A DNA stretch of 64,000 nt from Nocardia coubleae NBRC 108252 (GCF_001612805.1 NZ_BDBD01000006.1:1-64000), one strand, 5' to 3'. Counted from the stretch's first letter, positions 16,663-28,540 are shown. The notes: generated from the letters alone by a model not told the origin. Made by a program: numbers and translations.

Positions 16663-17313
16663 GTGTCATACCTGCTCCGCGTGCAACTTCCGGATCGACC
16701 GGGAAGCCTCGGTTCCCTCGCATTGGCACTCGGCGGAGTGGGCGCGGACATCCTCTCGCTCGACGTCGTCGAGCGCGGCGCGGGATTCGCCATCGACGAT
16801 CTGGTCGTCGAAGTGCCAACCGGCGCACTGCCCGACACCCTCATCACCGCCGCCGAATCCGTGCGCGATGTGAGTGTCGACTCCATCCGCCCGTACTCCG
16901 GCGTCCTCGACACGCACCGCGAACTCGAGCTGATCGATCAGGTCGCCGGCGCGCGCGACGACCGCATGCAGGTCCTCGTCGACGGGGTGCCACGGGTGTT
17001 ACGGGCGGGCTGGTCGACCATCATCGCGCTCGGACCGTCGGGCGCCTACCGGGTGGTCGGCAGCCCGAGTGCCCCTGAGACACAAGCGGGTTCGGCTCCG
17101 TGGATGCCCATCGAGAAGCCGATGTGGCTCGACGGCGAAGCCGAATGGGTGCCGCAGATCTGGCGCGACATGGACACCAAGCTCGCGGCCGCGCCGCTCG
17201 GCGGGTCAGGTAAGGCGCTGCTGCTCGGCCGCCCGGGCGGTCCCGATTTCCGCCCGTCCGAGGTCGCGCGGCTCGGCTACCTCGCGGGCATCGTGGCGAC
17301 CGTGCTCAACTGA
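16663..17313 (+). CDS. ACT-domain protein
   Basis: 216 residues from GTG 16663, after AAGGAAAGG. The N-terminal 75 residues form an ACT domain ([34 protein letters not shown]), the small-molecule sensing module of amino acid metabolism enzymes. The remaining part lacks a catalytic domain I recognise. It is divergent from gatC, matching my recollection of the mycobacterial locus (Rv3013 beside gatC). A regulatory or ligand-sensing role is likely; the ligand is unknown. Its last eight bases overlap the convergent GNAT gene. Confidence 0.9.
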   Translation: MSYLLRVQLPDRPGSLGSLALALGGVGADILSLDVVERGAGFAIDDLVVEVPTGALPDTLITAAESVRDVSVDSIRPYSGVLDTHRELELIDQVAGARDDRMQVLVDGVPRVLRAGWSTIIALGPSGAYRVVGSPSAPETQAGSAPWMPIEKPMWLDGEAEWVPQIWRDMDTKLAAAPLGGSGKALLLGRPGGPDFRPSEVARLGYLAGIVATVLN

Positions 17314-17824
17314 GCGCCAACCGCATCACGAACAGCGGCAGGCCGTCGTCGGTGCTCCAATTGCGTTCGGGCACAGCGACGAAGCCGAGACGCTCGTAGA
17401 TGCGATGCGCGTCGACCATGGTGGACATGGTCGTCAGCGCCACCGCCTCGTAGCCGCCCGCTTTCGCTTCCTCGATCACGGTGCGCACCAACGCCGTTCC
17501 CACCCCGAGGCCACGCGCCCGCTTCGACACCGCGAGCATCCGGAACTCGAGTTCGCCGGGGCGGGCGATCTCGGCGTAGGGGCTGCCGGGTTCGGCGATG
17601 GTGAGCGATCCGACGACCTGCCCTTCGTGCAGGGCGACGAGCACCTGTGCGTGCGCGGCCCGGTGCGCCGCGTCACCCAGTTCCCGCGTGTAGTCGTTGT
17701 CGGCGGGCACATACCCGTCGCCGACGTACACGTCGACGGTGAGGGCGGAGATGGCGTCGTATTCGTCGGGCTGCGCGGTCCGGATCTGCGGACCGCTCAC
17801 TGTTGCGTGGTTGTTGCCGTGCAT
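17306..17824 (-). CDS. GNAT-family N-acetyltransferase
   Basis: 172 residues from ATG 17824 (an upstream in-frame ATG at 17866 is possible). Transfers an acetyl group from acetyl-CoA to an amine. Acetyl-CoA binding motif A is RARGLGVGTALVRTVIEEAKAGG, followed by the beta5/alpha4 segment YERLGFVAVPE. The N-terminus IRTAQPDEYDAISAL is the usual first GNAT strand and helix. Substrate cannot be told from sequence. Overlaps the ACT-domain gene tail to tail by eight bases. Confidence 0.9.
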   Translation of the reverse strand: MHGNNHATVSGPQIRTAQPDEYDAISALTVDVYVGDGYVPADNDYTRELGDAAHRAAHAQVLVALHEGQVVGSLTIAEPGSPYAEIARPGELEFRMLAVSKRARGLGVGTALVRTVIEEAKAGGYEAVALTTMSTMVDAHRIYERLGFVAVPERNWSTDDGLPLFVMRLALS

Positions 17825-17889
17825 TCCCGCATGATCGCACCCGGGCGGCTGTGAGCTTCGACGCACCCGTCCCGGCTACCGGGACCGTC

Positions 17890-18234
17890 TCAGCTACCGA
17901 GATATGGGCGCAGGCCCGGGTGCTGTGCGGACCAGCGGTCGGGGTTGCGCGGTGAGTAGACCACATCGAGCTGGTCGCCGATCGACGGCCACTGCGCCGC
18001 GTCCCACGCGAACCGCCCGTACACGACCTTCGCGGGCACCGACGGGCCGGTGATGGTTCCGGTGATGGTCACGTAGTGCTCGCCGGTCATGGCGGGCAGC
18101 GGGCTCACCCCGGTCACCGACAGCGACCCGTGCTCGACCTGAACTCCGCCACCGCCGCCACGCCTGGTCAGGAGGGCGCCGATCATGACCACGAGCATCG
18201 TCACCATGGCCGCCGCCATCACCACTTCGAGCAT
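17890..18234 (-). CDS. Small membrane-anchored protein of unknown function
   Basis: 114 residues. One hydrophobic helix at the N-terminus (LEVVMAAAMVTMLVVMIGALL) followed by RRGGGGG, then a soluble domain that looks all-beta (HGSLSVTGVSP..GEHYVTITGTITGP..), ending in a Trp/Arg/Pro-rich tail. The domain would lie on one face of the membrane with a glycine hinge. Third-position G/C bias supports coding. I do not recognise the family. It follows the AAA ATPase gene by 18 bases on the same strand, so the two may be co-transcribed. Confidence 0.75.
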   Translation of the reverse strand: MLEVVMAAAMVTMLVVMIGALLTRRGGGGGVQVEHGSLSVTGVSPLPAMTGEHYVTITGTITGPSVPAKVVYGRFAWDAAQWPSIGDQLDVVYSPRNPDRWSAQHPGLRPYLGS

Positions 18235-18252
18235 GACCCCATGGTAGGCCGA

Positions 18253-19455
18253 CTACAGACCGACGAGTTCGCTGACGCCCTGCGTCCGCCGCACCTGCCA
18301 CACCGCCGTCCTGGTGCGCTGGGACCGGCCGTTGTTACGGTCGATGAGCGCGCGATTCGCGGTGGTGTAGATCAGCTGGGCGCCGCGAGCGTTGGTCTCC
18401 GGGTTCTGGAACAGCTGCACCAGACGGTCGGTCTCCTCCACCGGCAGGCCCGCACCGAGATCGTCGACGGCGAGGACACCGCCGGTGTCGAGCGCCTCGA
18501 GCATGGCGGGCAGCACCCGCAGCAGTGCGCGGGTCGCCGTCGATTCGTCGGCCAGGTCGAACGCGATGTCGATGCCCTCGTGCACCAGGCTCAGGCCGGG
18601 GCCGCGCCGGTCGACCATGCGGCGGTAGAGGGTGTCGCGGGCGGCTCGCAGCGTGCTCAGTTCTCGTTCCACGAGAACGGCATCCGCGCCGCCCTGGTCC
18701 AGTTGTGCTGTGAGCGAGGCGATTCCGGCATCCATGTCACGCAGGTAGTCGGCGTACATCGGGTCGTGCTCGGCGATCAGCAGATCCTCGATGCCCAGAT
18801 CGGCTGTGCGCAACAGCATCAGCAGGCGCGCGGCGTTGTCGGGCGAACGGGAGATGTGGCTGCCGAGCTCGTACGCCAACGCCTCCACACCGATATCGCC
18901 CTGCTGCACTTGCAGATTCGCCGCGAACCAGCGATAGGCGGGTACCAGGGCCTCCGCGTACAACTGACCGGCCAGGCTCAGCAGCAAGGCGTTCGGCCGC
19001 AGCAACGGCACCAGCGCCGTCACCCCGTACCGGGCCGCCTCGAACATCGGGCCGATCTTGACCTGATCCCCGTTGCGCTCGAACACGATTCGCTTCCGCG
19101 AACGCGGATGGGTGTAGAGCCACTCGGCGATCACATCGGCACTGTCGAGGCGGAAGCCGTAGGTATAAGGGACGCCCTCCGCCACGAAACCGGCCACGAA
19201 TTCGGTCGGCCGGTCGGCGAATCCGAGATGCGGCCGACGCACCGGACCCGCATACGGATCCCACCCGCTCACCGAATTCAAGACGGCATCACGCATCTGC
19301 GCGAGCGCGTCGACCACACTGGTCTTCCCCGACGCCGCGACGCCGTACACCGCCGTCACCGGCACCGCGAGCGGTCCACCGGCCCCCTTGGTCAGCCGCA
19401 ATTGCTGCGCCTCGGCCAAAGACCCATGATTGGCCACCTGAAAACTCCGCAACAA
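18253..19455 (-). CDS. AAA-family ATPase (AAA15/OLD-like, RecF-type)
   Basis: 400 residues. The opening LRSFQVANHGSLAEAQQLRL is the typical first strand of SMC/RecF-like ATPases ('F.v.NhrSl...'). Walker A is GVAASGKTSVVDAL, and a Walker B/switch region is GVLAVDDLGAGLPVEETDRLVQLFQ, followed by QLIYTTANRALI. No TOPRIM nuclease is attached, unlike OLD proteins. Relatives (ATP/GTP phosphatase, AbiLii-like) often act in phage defence with a partner nuclease, but none is adjacent here. The start is a TTG at 19455, with GGAAGAG upstream; a GTG at 19440 is an alternative. Confidence 0.82.
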   Translation of the reverse strand: MLRSFQVANHGSLAEAQQLRLTKGAGGPLAVPVTAVYGVAASGKTSVVDALAQMRDAVLNSVSGWDPYAGPVRRPHLGFADRPTEFVAGFVAEGVPYTYGFRLDSADVIAEWLYTHPRSRKRIVFERNGDQVKIGPMFEAARYGVTALVPLLRPNALLLSLAGQLYAEALVPAYRWFAANLQVQQGDIGVEALAYELGSHISRSPDNAARLLMLLRTADLGIEDLLIAEHDPMYADYLRDMDAGIASLTAQLDQGGADAVLVERELSTLRAARDTLYRRMVDRRGPGLSLVHEGIDIAFDLADESTATRALLRVLPAMLEALDTGGVLAVDDLGAGLPVEETDRLVQLFQNPETNARGAQLIYTTANRALIDRNNGRSQRTRTAVWQVRRTQGVSELVGL

Positions 19456-19805
19456 GTGCTCTTCCGCCTCTCTATTCCGCCTCCCCGAGAATCTAGGCCA
19501 GATTCAGGTGGGGGGAGACTCCCGTTGGCGGCCAGACCATGTAGCAGGTCACCGTCGCCCGTCCCCGGTGAGTTACCCATGTTCTCACCTGTCTCTCGAC
19601 GCGGCAGTCGATGCCCGAGGCCTCGAACAGACGTCAGAAGAACTGCGTGGACCGACGGTAACAGACGTCATCGGCACCTCTGGGCAGCTGAGAGTCGCTG
19701 GGTCTCGGCGGAAGTGTCCAGGTTTGCGATCGTGTGCATGTCGCGCGCGGGGGTGTGGGTCTGGCGTAGTCTGGCCGAAAATCGGTGAGAGGCGGAGCTG
19801 CAGTG
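19456..19805. other. Divergent intergenic region, no gene seen
   Basis: About 350 bases between the AAA ATPase start and the small exported protein start. I see no convincing reading frame with actinobacterial codon bias on either strand, and no clear hairpin. It presumably holds the two divergent promoters. Confidence 0.5.
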
Positions 19806-20141
19806 ATGATTCGTGGGCTGGTTGTTGCGGCGTTGGGGGCCGGGGCCGTGGTTCCGGTGCTGATGGTCGGTGCGCCGACCGCGGCGGCCGATCCCTGTCC
19901 GGACGGGACCGCACGAGTGTTCCTCGGAAACTCGACGAACAGTTGCCAGGGGGCCGGGACCGTCAGCTACACCGAGGCGCCGGTGTCGAAGGTGTGCTCG
20001 ATGACCGGTAGCGACGTCGTCGTCGACATCGAGGGCAACTCGAAGAAGACGCACCGGCACGTGGAACTCACCAACGGCCAGTGCGCCCAGTTCGACATCC
20101 GCACGCAGATGGCGAACACGGTCACCGTCACCCCGAGCTGA
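19806..20141 (+). CDS. Small exported protein of unknown function
   Basis: 111 residues from ATG 19806 (GTG 19803 equally possible; GGAG is 6-9 bases upstream). A clear Sec signal peptide ends at APTAAADPCPDG, so the mature protein of about 85 residues is secreted. It contains four Cys, consistent with two disulfides (DPCPD, NSCQG, KVCSM, GQCAQ), and is rich in beta-forming Thr/Val. I do not recognise the family. It converges on ligA with 15 bases between stops. Confidence 0.8.
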   Translation: MIRGLVVAALGAGAVVPVLMVGAPTAAADPCPDGTARVFLGNSTNSCQGAGTVSYTEAPVSKVCSMTGSDVVVDIEGNSKKTHRHVELTNGQCAQFDIRTQMANTVTVTPS

Positions 20142-20156
20142 GCCGAAACCGAGTCG

Positions 20157-22379
<2,223 letters not shown>

Positions 22380-22402
22380 CTACGGCACCGGACAGGCGAC
22401 CG

Positions 22403-23476
22403 CTACTCGACGTTCAACGACTCCGGTTCCTCGGCGAAAGCGCGCGCCACCTCGGTGCTGAGCGCGAGTGCACGGCGGGACCATTCGAGAGAGGCACCGG
22501 CCAGCCCACAGGCGGGGGTCACCAGGATCTGGGTGGCCAGGGTCGCGCGAGGGAAGCCGAGCCGGTCGACCAGGCGGACGGCGGGTTCGGCGATCTCGCG
22601 CCAGGTGATCGGCGCGGCCGGCTGCTCGGCCGGGGTGAGGCCGAGGGCGATCTTCTTGCCCTGATCGACGATGTCGCCGAGGGCGTCGAGGTCGGCGGTG
22701 GTGATGGTCGCGGCATCGAAGGAGATGCCTGCGGCGGCGGTGCGGCCAATCGTGGCCAGGGCGGGACGAGATGCGCAGGTGTGCAACAGGACCGGCGCGT
22801 TCTGCGCCTCGATCACGGTGTCGAGAATGCGCAGGGCGTCGGGTTCGGGAAGCGCGCGAATGGTGTTGAGGATGCTCGGCCCCTGCAACGAACCTTCGAG
22901 CACCGTGGAGAGCTGCGGTTCGTCCAGCTGGATGACCACCCGGGCCCCCAGCCTTCTGCGCACCTCGTCCGCGTGCCGCGCCAAACCTTCGGCGAGAGAC
23001 TCCGAAAGATCGCGCACCGCACCGGGATCGGTGAGAATCCGATGTCCACCGGGCAGTTCCACTTCGGCGGCCAGGGTGAGCGGTCCCGCCGACTGCAGCT
23101 TCACGACACGGCCGGTTCCAGCCGAACCCGCTGTCTCCCAGGCTTCTTCGATCGCATCGAGATCGAACTGGAGCAGGTCACGTGCCCGGCGGGACACCGA
23201 GCCCGGGCGAGCGGCCAGCCGGTAACCGCGCGTGGTGGAATCGAAGCGCAGATCCACCAGCAGCGCCGACACCCGGCCGATCATGTCGGCGCCGATCCCG
23301 CGCTGCGGCAGTTCGACCAGGTGCGCGAGGTCGGGCAGTTCACCGATGATCGTCGCGGCGGCTTCCCTCGGATCGGTACCCGGCCACGACCCGATGCCCG
23401 TGGCGATGCCGCCGACGAGAAGGTCCGCGGGCGCGCTCTCCTCGGAGTTCTTGCTTCGCGACAATGTCACGTGCAC
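22403..23476 (-). CDS. MetE-like (cobalamin-independent methionine synthase C-terminal) protein
   Basis: 357 residues with the fold of the catalytic C-terminal half of MetE: the opening GIATGIGSWPGTDPREA, then VVIQLDEPQLS, and VLLHTCASRP carrying the metal-ligand His/Cys motif. It lacks the N-terminal half of true MetE. It occupies the position of Rv3015c between ligA and mnmA in mycobacteria, whose function is not established. Methyl transfer to an unknown thiol acceptor is the best guess. Start is a GTG at 23476. It follows mnmA by 32 bases and is probably in its operon. Confidence 0.85.
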   Translation of the reverse strand: MHVTLSRSKNSEESAPADLLVGGIATGIGSWPGTDPREAAATIIGELPDLAHLVELPQRGIGADMIGRVSALLVDLRFDSTTRGYRLAARPGSVSRRARDLLQFDLDAIEEAWETAGSAGTGRVVKLQSAGPLTLAAEVELPGGHRILTDPGAVRDLSESLAEGLARHADEVRRRLGARVVIQLDEPQLSTVLEGSLQGPSILNTIRALPEPDALRILDTVIEAQNAPVLLHTCASRPALATIGRTAAAGISFDAATITTADLDALGDIVDQGKKIALGLTPAEQPAAPITWREIAEPAVRLVDRLGFPRATLATQILVTPACGLAGASLEWSRRALALSTEVARAFAEEPESLNVE

Positions 23477-23508
23477 AACACCTTTCGTGTCGTCGAACGG
23501 CGCGCTCC

Positions 23509-24624
23509 TCAGGCGGAAGCGTCGGTGATCCCCGCGTCGACCCCGGCACGATCGGTGCCGTTGATGGTGCCGCTGCCGACCACGGTGTCGCCACCGTCGG
23601 CATCGGGCAGGTAGAGCACGATGGCCTGACCCTTCGCGACACCGCTGAGCGGTTCACGCAGCCGCGCGACCAGCCCGTCACCCACCGGTTCGACCACAGC
23701 GGGCGCGGTGCCGCCGTGGGCGCGCACCTGCACCACGCACTCGACCGGTTCGGTCGGGCGCACGCCGGAGGTCCAGATGGCGCGGTCAGCGGTGATGACG
23801 TCGACCTGCAGGTCTTCCACCGAGCCGACCTTCACCGTGCCGGAATCGGGGTCGATCCCGGTGACGTAGCGAGGCTTGCCGTCGGCGGCGGTGTGGCTCA
23901 GGCCGAGGCCCTTGCGCTGACCGACGGTGAACCCGTGCACGCCTTCATGGGTGCCGAGCACGGTGCCGTCGGAATCGACGAGCGCACCGGGGCGGATGCC
24001 GATCTTGGCGCCGAGGAACGCCCGGGTGTCGCCGGAGGGGATGAAGCAGATGTCGTGGCTGTCGGGCTTGTTCGCCACCGCGAGACCCCGCTCGGCCGCT
24101 TCCTCCCGGATACGCGGCTTCGGGGTGTCGCCGACCGGGAACATGGCCCGGGACAGCTGCTCCGCGGTGAGGACCGCGAGCACATAGGACTGGTCCTTGT
24201 CCGCGTCGACCGCGCGGCGCAGCACACCGTCTTCGAGGCGGGCGTAGTGCCCGGTGACCACGGCGTCGAAGCCGAGGGCCTGCGCGCGGTCGGCCAGGGC
24301 GGAGAACTTGATCTTCTCGTTGCAGCGCAGGCACGGGTTCGGGGTCTCGCCCGCGGCGTAGGCGGCGACGAAATCGTCGATCACGTCTTCTTTGAAGCGG
24401 TCGGCGAAATCCCACACGTAGAACGGAATGCCGAGCACATCGGCGGCGCGCCGGGCGTCACCGGCGTCTTCCTTGGAGCAGCAGCCACGCGAGCCGGTAC
24501 GCAGGGTGCCCGGCGACGCCGACAGCGCCAGGTGCACCCCGACCACCTCGTGACCGGCGTCCACGGCCCGCGCCGCGGCCACCGCCGAATCGACTCCACC
24601 ACTCATGGCGGCAAGTACTCGCAT
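23509..24624 (-). CDS. mnmA: tRNA-specific 2-thiouridylase
   Basis: 371-residue enzyme that adds sulfur to C2 of the wobble uridine in tRNA Lys/Glu/Gln. The N-terminal PP-loop [12 protein letters not shown] binds ATP. The two catalytic cysteines are in [12 protein letters not shown] and [11 protein letters not shown]. The C-terminal beta-barrel is present. It begins in a one-base overlap (TGATG) with the cysteine desulfurase stop, so the sulfur donor and the thiolase are co-expressed, which fits the chemistry. Length normal. Confidence 0.96.
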   Translation of the reverse strand: MRVLAAMSGGVDSAVAAARAVDAGHEVVGVHLALSASPGTLRTGSRGCCSKEDAGDARRAADVLGIPFYVWDFADRFKEDVIDDFVAAYAAGETPNPCLRCNEKIKFSALADRAQALGFDAVVTGHYARLEDGVLRRAVDADKDQSYVLAVLTAEQLSRAMFPVGDTPKPRIREEAAERGLAVANKPDSHDICFIPSGDTRAFLGAKIGIRPGALVDSDGTVLGTHEGVHGFTVGQRKGLGLSHTAADGKPRYVTGIDPDSGTVKVGSVEDLQVDVITADRAIWTSGVRPTEPVECVVQVRAHGGTAPAVVEPVGDGLVARLREPLSGVAKGQAIVLYLPDADGGDTVVGSGTINGTDRAGVDAGITDASA

Positions 24625-25838
24625 CAGGCACCTCCTCTAGCGCCGGCCAGACCCGCGGCCCTGGCCCTTTCGATGACCTGCGGCAGCACGGTCAGCAATG
24701 TGTCGATATCGGATTCGGTCGAGGTGTGGCCCAGCGAGAACCGCAGCGAACTGCGCGCCTGCCACGGCTCGACACCCATGGCGATCAGGACGTGACTCGG
24801 CGAGGCCACCCCCGCGTTGCACGCCGAGCCGGTCGAGCATTCGATACCGGCGGCGTCGAGCAGCATCAGCAGGGAATCACCCTCGCAACCGGGGAAGGTG
24901 AAGTGGGCGTTGCCGGGGAGTCTGCGGTCATCGGCCGGACCGTTGAGCACAGCGTCGGGTTCCAACGCGAGCACACCGGCGATCAGCTTGTCTCGCAACG
25001 CTTTCAGGCTGTGCGCGGCCTCGACGGAGGCGGCGCGCAGGGCGGCGGCGAAGCCGACGGCGGCCGCCACGTCGGAGGTTCCCGAACGCAGGTCGCGTTC
25101 GTGCCCGCCACCGTGGATCAGCGGCACACAGGGCACCTGCCGACCGAGCAGCAGCACGCCAATCCCGTGCGGACCGCCGACCTTGTGCCCCGCCACGCTC
25201 AGCGCGGCCAACCCGCTCGCCCCGAAATCGACCGGAACCTGGGTCACCGCCTGGATCGCGTCGCTGTGCATCGGAATATCGAATTCCTGTGCGACGGCAG
25301 CCAATTCGGCTATCGGCTGGACGGTGCCGACCTCGTTGTTGGCCCACATCACACTCACCAGCGCCACTTCGTCACCGTGCGCCTCGAGCACTTCGCGCAG
25401 CGCGTGCGGCGACACCACACCCTCACCGTCGACGGGCAACCAGCTCACCTGCGCACCCTCGTGCTGCTCGAGCCACTCCACCGCGTCGAGCACCGCGTGA
25501 TGCTCGACGGAGCTCACCACCAGGCGGGTCCGGCGCGGATCGGCCGCCCGACGCCCCCAGAAAATCCCCTTGATCGCGAGATTGTCGCTCTCGGTGCCCC
25601 CAGAGGTGAAGATCACTTCCGACGGCCGCGCCCCCAGCTCAGCGGCGATCGACTCCCGCGCCTCCTCGAGCGTCCGCCGCGCGGCCCGCCCCGACCCGTG
25701 CAGCGACGAGGCGTTCCCCACCATCCCCAAGGCAGCCGTCATCGCCTCGACAGCGGCAGGCAACATCGGAGTGGTCGCCGCGTGATCGAGGTAGACCGTC
25801 TTGGGCGCACCCGAATAAGCCGACTTCATGACGGACAA
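24624..25838 (-). CDS. iscS: Cysteine desulfurase (NifS/IscS type)
   Basis: 404-residue PLP enzyme that mobilises sulfur from cysteine. [10 protein letters not shown] at the start and the PLP Lys in [13 protein letters not shown] are diagnostic. The persulfide-forming Cys is in [18 protein letters not shown], the longer active-site loop of the group I (IscS-like) branch. Operon head with mnmA; together they supply and use sulfur for tRNA thiolation. There is no isc or suf scaffold gene next to it here. The name iscS follows mycobacterial usage for this locus. Confidence 0.94.
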   Translation of the reverse strand: MSVMKSAYSGAPKTVYLDHAATTPMLPAAVEAMTAALGMVGNASSLHGSGRAARRTLEEARESIAAELGARPSEVIFTSGGTESDNLAIKGIFWGRRAADPRRTRLVVSSVEHHAVLDAVEWLEQHEGAQVSWLPVDGEGVVSPHALREVLEAHGDEVALVSVMWANNEVGTVQPIAELAAVAQEFDIPMHSDAIQAVTQVPVDFGASGLAALSVAGHKVGGPHGIGVLLLGRQVPCVPLIHGGGHERDLRSGTSDVAAAVGFAAALRAASVEAAHSLKALRDKLIAGVLALEPDAVLNGPADDRRLPGNAHFTFPGCEGDSLLMLLDAAGIECSTGSACNAGVASPSHVLIAMGVEPWQARSSLRFSLGHTSTESDIDTLLTVLPQVIERARAAGLAGARGGA

Positions 25839-26286
25839 AGCCTATACCACCGCTGACCTGGTCATCTTCGGGGTCCACCCCTGCTTCCTACGATTTTCTC
25901 GGACTCGTCCACGACTCTCAACATGAGTGGCACCCGCCTGTATTCCTGGATCCATGACATGAAGGCCGACTGAACAGGCCGAGGCGGGCTGCAGGAGGTG
26001 ATGCAGAGCGGACGTCAGGCAGTGAACCCAGCAGCCGCGTAGGCAAGACAGGACGGGCAGCAGGTTCGAGAGCGGAATAGCCCGCCATGCAGCCAACTAC
26101 TGAGCGAGATTGCGCTGGTCTCGACAGGGACATAGCCGCACGGCACCGAATTCGCCACCATCGTTGCGCTTGACCTTGTGAAGCGAGCCTCAGGTTCTCC
26201 GCCCGGGTACCCATTTCACTTATCGGGCAGCGCAACCCCCGCAATGATCGCCTAAGCTACTTTCGTGTCGTTGAGGGGGAGATGTC
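25839..26286. other. Intergenic region with left copy of a direct repeat
   Basis: About 450 bases without a convincing gene. Positions 25851-25979 hold the left copy of a diverged direct repeat whose other copy is at 28541-28644. The rest (25980-26270) is low in coding bias on both strands and looks like decayed sequence. A GGGGGAG ribosome binding site precedes the GTG at 26287. Confidence 0.6.
25851..25979 (+). repeat. Left diverged direct repeat flanking the WXG cassette
   Basis: Starts CGCTGACCTGGTC and contains CTCAACATG and CCTGTATTCCTG, ending near ACAGGC. The copy at 28541-28644 starts with the same 13 bases and matches the same landmarks with scattered substitutions and gaps. Same orientation. 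Confidence 0.6.
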
Positions 26287-27417
26287 GTGAACGACATGGC
26301 CGTACAGGTAGCCGTTCTCGATGGATTCGGGTTGGACCTGCAGGAAGTGGGGGCGAACTTCTCCTCGAACGCCTCACGCATGCTGTCGGGACTCTCGATT
26401 CCCAGCGGATCGGCTGGACTACTCGCCTCGCTGAGTACACCGTTCGAGAACTTCAAGGCGACGCTGTCCGCAGCGCATGAACAGGATCTGACGAACCTCG
26501 CGTCGTATCAAACGAACCTTGCCACCGCCTCGCGTGAGTTCCAAGGCACAGACCACGTCGCCGCGCAGGCGATCTCGACCCTGTCGTCGAGCGGGCTGAG
26601 CGATCTCGCCGTAGCGGGAAACAACATGGTCAGTGGAGGGTTGACCCGGTTCACCGGACTTCAGCTACCGACGTTGCCACTGGTCGAAGACGAGCAGTTC
26701 ACGGTGCGACAGGTAGTCGAGTCCGCAGTCCAGTCTCTGATGCATTTCGACGAGCCGTTGAGCCGAGCGATCGGTATCAAACCTGCCGCCGACTATCTTG
26801 TACCGTTGGCTGCGGACTGGGAAGCCCTGGAGACCCTGGGCGGTCGCATTCGTCAGCTCGGTTTCAACGACTTCGTGGCATCGGAAAACCTGTCGAGCGG
26901 AGTGCGGTGGTTGCAGGGCAACTGGACGGGCGGCGCCGGTGAGGCTTTCGCTTCGACCGCGAGCCGTCTCGCGCAAGCTGTCGCCGTGAGGAGCTCCGAT
27001 CTCGATGTCGTCTCGAAGATCATTGCCAACGGTGCAGCTTGCCTGGAACGCTTGGTGTACAACCAGGCGATGGGTTGGAGCAGCGGACTATCCCAGCCGT
27101 TGAGCATGCTCGGCTTCACCCTCCCCCTCGGAGCATGGGCCCAACTCATCGATCGACCGATGAGCCAATCCAACAAGTCCCAGATCGTTTCAGCCGTCGA
27201 TACGTTGAAGGCGGCATCGGACGCCCGACGAGACGCGATCACGACCATGATCGGAAAGATCTCCCGAGCGCTCGAATACACGCCGGGGAGCACCGCTCCC
27301 GTTTACTCCGCAGCTGAATACGAGGTACCCGACAAAGTGATCGCCGATCTCGGTACGACCCGCTACGGGTACGGGAACAACGTGTGGTGGGAGGCCAGCC
27401 TTGCATCCCCCGCCTGA
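26287..27417 (+). CDS. WXG100/ESX-type secretion-related protein
   Basis: 376 residues from GTG 26287, with GGGGGAG five bases upstream. The N-terminal ~90 residues (VAVLDGFGLDLQEVG..ENFKATLSAAHEQDLTNL..TASREFQGTD) are helical and resemble EspC/DUF2580-type secretion targets. From about residue 170 a second helical hairpin has the WxG turn at residues 213-215 (GNWTGGAGEAF), as in WXG100 proteins. There is no signal peptide. Such proteins are exported by type VII (ESX) systems, often as the targeting partner of an effector encoded downstream. No ESX core gene is in the window. GC content is visibly below the flanking housekeeping genes, suggesting acquisition. It overlaps the next gene by 17 bases. 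Confidence 0.75.
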   Translation: MNDMAVQVAVLDGFGLDLQEVGANFSSNASRMLSGLSIPSGSAGLLASLSTPFENFKATLSAAHEQDLTNLASYQTNLATASREFQGTDHVAAQAISTLSSSGLSDLAVAGNNMVSGGLTRFTGLQLPTLPLVEDEQFTVRQVVESAVQSLMHFDEPLSRAIGIKPAADYLVPLAADWEALETLGGRIRQLGFNDFVASENLSSGVRWLQGNWTGGAGEAFASTASRLAQAVAVRSSDLDVVSKIIANGAACLERLVYNQAMGWSSGLSQPLSMLGFTLPLGAWAQLIDRPMSQSNKSQIVSAVDTLKAASDARRDAITTMIGKISRALEYTPGSTAPVYSAAEYEVPDKVIADLGTTRYGYGNNVWWEASLASPA

Positions 27418-28039
27418 CCGACAGCTTCCAGAAGACCGTGCGATCTACGGCTCGAAGACCAGCGCTGCGGACAAGGCAGAAGCTGCCGCAAACAGCGTCG
27501 ATGCGGCAGCCGTTCAGTCGTGGTTCGACGTGCAAGGTTATACTTTCGCCGAAGATCTCCTGAGTATATATCTGGGAAACAACGATGCCGGCTTCGAAAA
27601 CGAAATAAGCTCGGCGCAATTTAATCAGATCATGCAAAGCGGCAACGCGCAACAAAAGGTCGCCGAATGCCTCGACGAGATCAAAGAGCAAGCACGCCAG
27701 GATCCTCAGATCGGCGTCACTCGCGACTTGACTTCACAATGGCTGGGTGCGGAGGAAACAGAAGGCGACCTGTTCTACGCACTGGGCCACTATGACATTG
27801 CCGTCGGCAGCTCCACAACAGTCATCGAGGGCAAGGACGGTCTCCTCGCCGAGATCATGTATAAAGTCTACGTATACGACTTCTACAACTACGATAAAAA
27901 GCAGCTCGAGGCTCTCAGTCTGAATATCGGGAATACCCTCAACAACGAGATGCGTCAGCTCGAAGAAGCCGGATGGGCGCGCAGCTTCCGATCTCGAGGT
28001 GCTTCCACCGGAACTATGAGATGGTTCGACAAGCTGTGA
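27401..28039 (+). CDS. Putative effector paired with the WXG protein
   Basis: 212 residues from a TTG at 27401, with GGGAGG six bases upstream, overlapping the WXG gene's end. No signal peptide or membrane helix. The N-terminal half is charged and helical. The C-terminal ~90 residues (DLFYALGHYDIAVGSSTTVIEG..YKVYVYDFYNYDKKQ..MRQLEEAGWARSF) form a compact alpha/beta-looking module, rich in aromatic residues. It reminds me of C-terminal modules of large actinobacterial secreted proteins, but I cannot name a family. AT-rich codons (ATA, AAA, TAT) are common, unlike neighbouring core genes. Effector status is inferred from position and overlap only. Confidence 0.6.
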   Translation: MHPPPDRQLPEDRAIYGSKTSAADKAEAAANSVDAAAVQSWFDVQGYTFAEDLLSIYLGNNDAGFENEISSAQFNQIMQSGNAQQKVAECLDEIKEQARQDPQIGVTRDLTSQWLGAEETEGDLFYALGHYDIAVGSSTTVIEGKDGLLAEIMYKVYVYDFYNYDKKQLEALSLNIGNTLNNEMRQLEEAGWARSFRSRGASTGTMRWFDKL

Positions 28040-28470
28040 AACGTGCCGCATGGACTCTCTACCTGTGTATATCCGCCGGTTCGATCGCGATAGCAACCGG
28101 CGGGTGCTCGCAGGAAGCCGAAGGCCTTCGCAATATGTCCGAATGCTCGGGCGTTGTCTTCCCCGACGGAGCAAAAACGATATGGTTCGACCATGACGGA
28201 GGATTCAATGTGTCGAACACCGTGGCGGTGATCGACATCCCGCTCGACACTGTCGAAGAGTTCAAGCAGCGATCGGGATTTGCACCCTTCGCTCCTGGGG
28301 TTCCGAAGTCATGGAGATCCTACTGGGAGGCGACGGGCATGGTCGACCAATTGGCGAGCGCCACCGAGAATGAGCATTCGGCGAAAGACAACAGGGAGCC
28401 ACGGCGGTACGTCGTCATCCATGACGGCGGCGGCGATACACGGCGGGTTTTCGTCCGCGCAAATTGCTGA
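28021..28470 (+). CDS. Putative lipoprotein, third gene of the WXG cassette
   Basis: 149 residues from ATG 28021, overlapping the preceding gene by 19 bases. A basic N-region and hydrophobic core end at IATGGC, an acceptable lipobox with Cys at residue 29, so it is probably lipidated and displayed outside the cytoplasmic membrane. The mature domain of about 120 residues has no motif I know. Placement after a putative effector is what an immunity protein would show, but nothing in the sequence proves it. Same low-GC character as the two genes before it. Confidence 0.6.
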   Translation: MVRQAVKRAAWTLYLCISAGSIAIATGGCSQEAEGLRNMSECSGVVFPDGAKTIWFDHDGGFNVSNTVAVIDIPLDTVEEFKQRSGFAPFAPGVPKSWRSYWEATGMVDQLASATENEHSAKDNREPRRYVVIHDGGGDTRRVFVRANC

Positions 28471-28540
28471 GCCGCGCGTTCGACGGCCGGCGGATGCGCC
28501 ACACCGGGCAGACACTGTCGCCCAACTGCGTAGACCAGCC

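Noticed and set aside
25918..26244. Minus-strand frame of 108 codons between the cysteine desulfurase and the WXG gene
   Set aside because: No ribosome binding site, weak third-position bias, and it overlaps the direct repeat; more likely decayed non-coding DNA.
27239..27691. Minus-strand frame of 150 codons across the WXG/effector junction
   Set aside because: Antisense to two overlapping genes with good ribosome binding sites; no recognisable feature.
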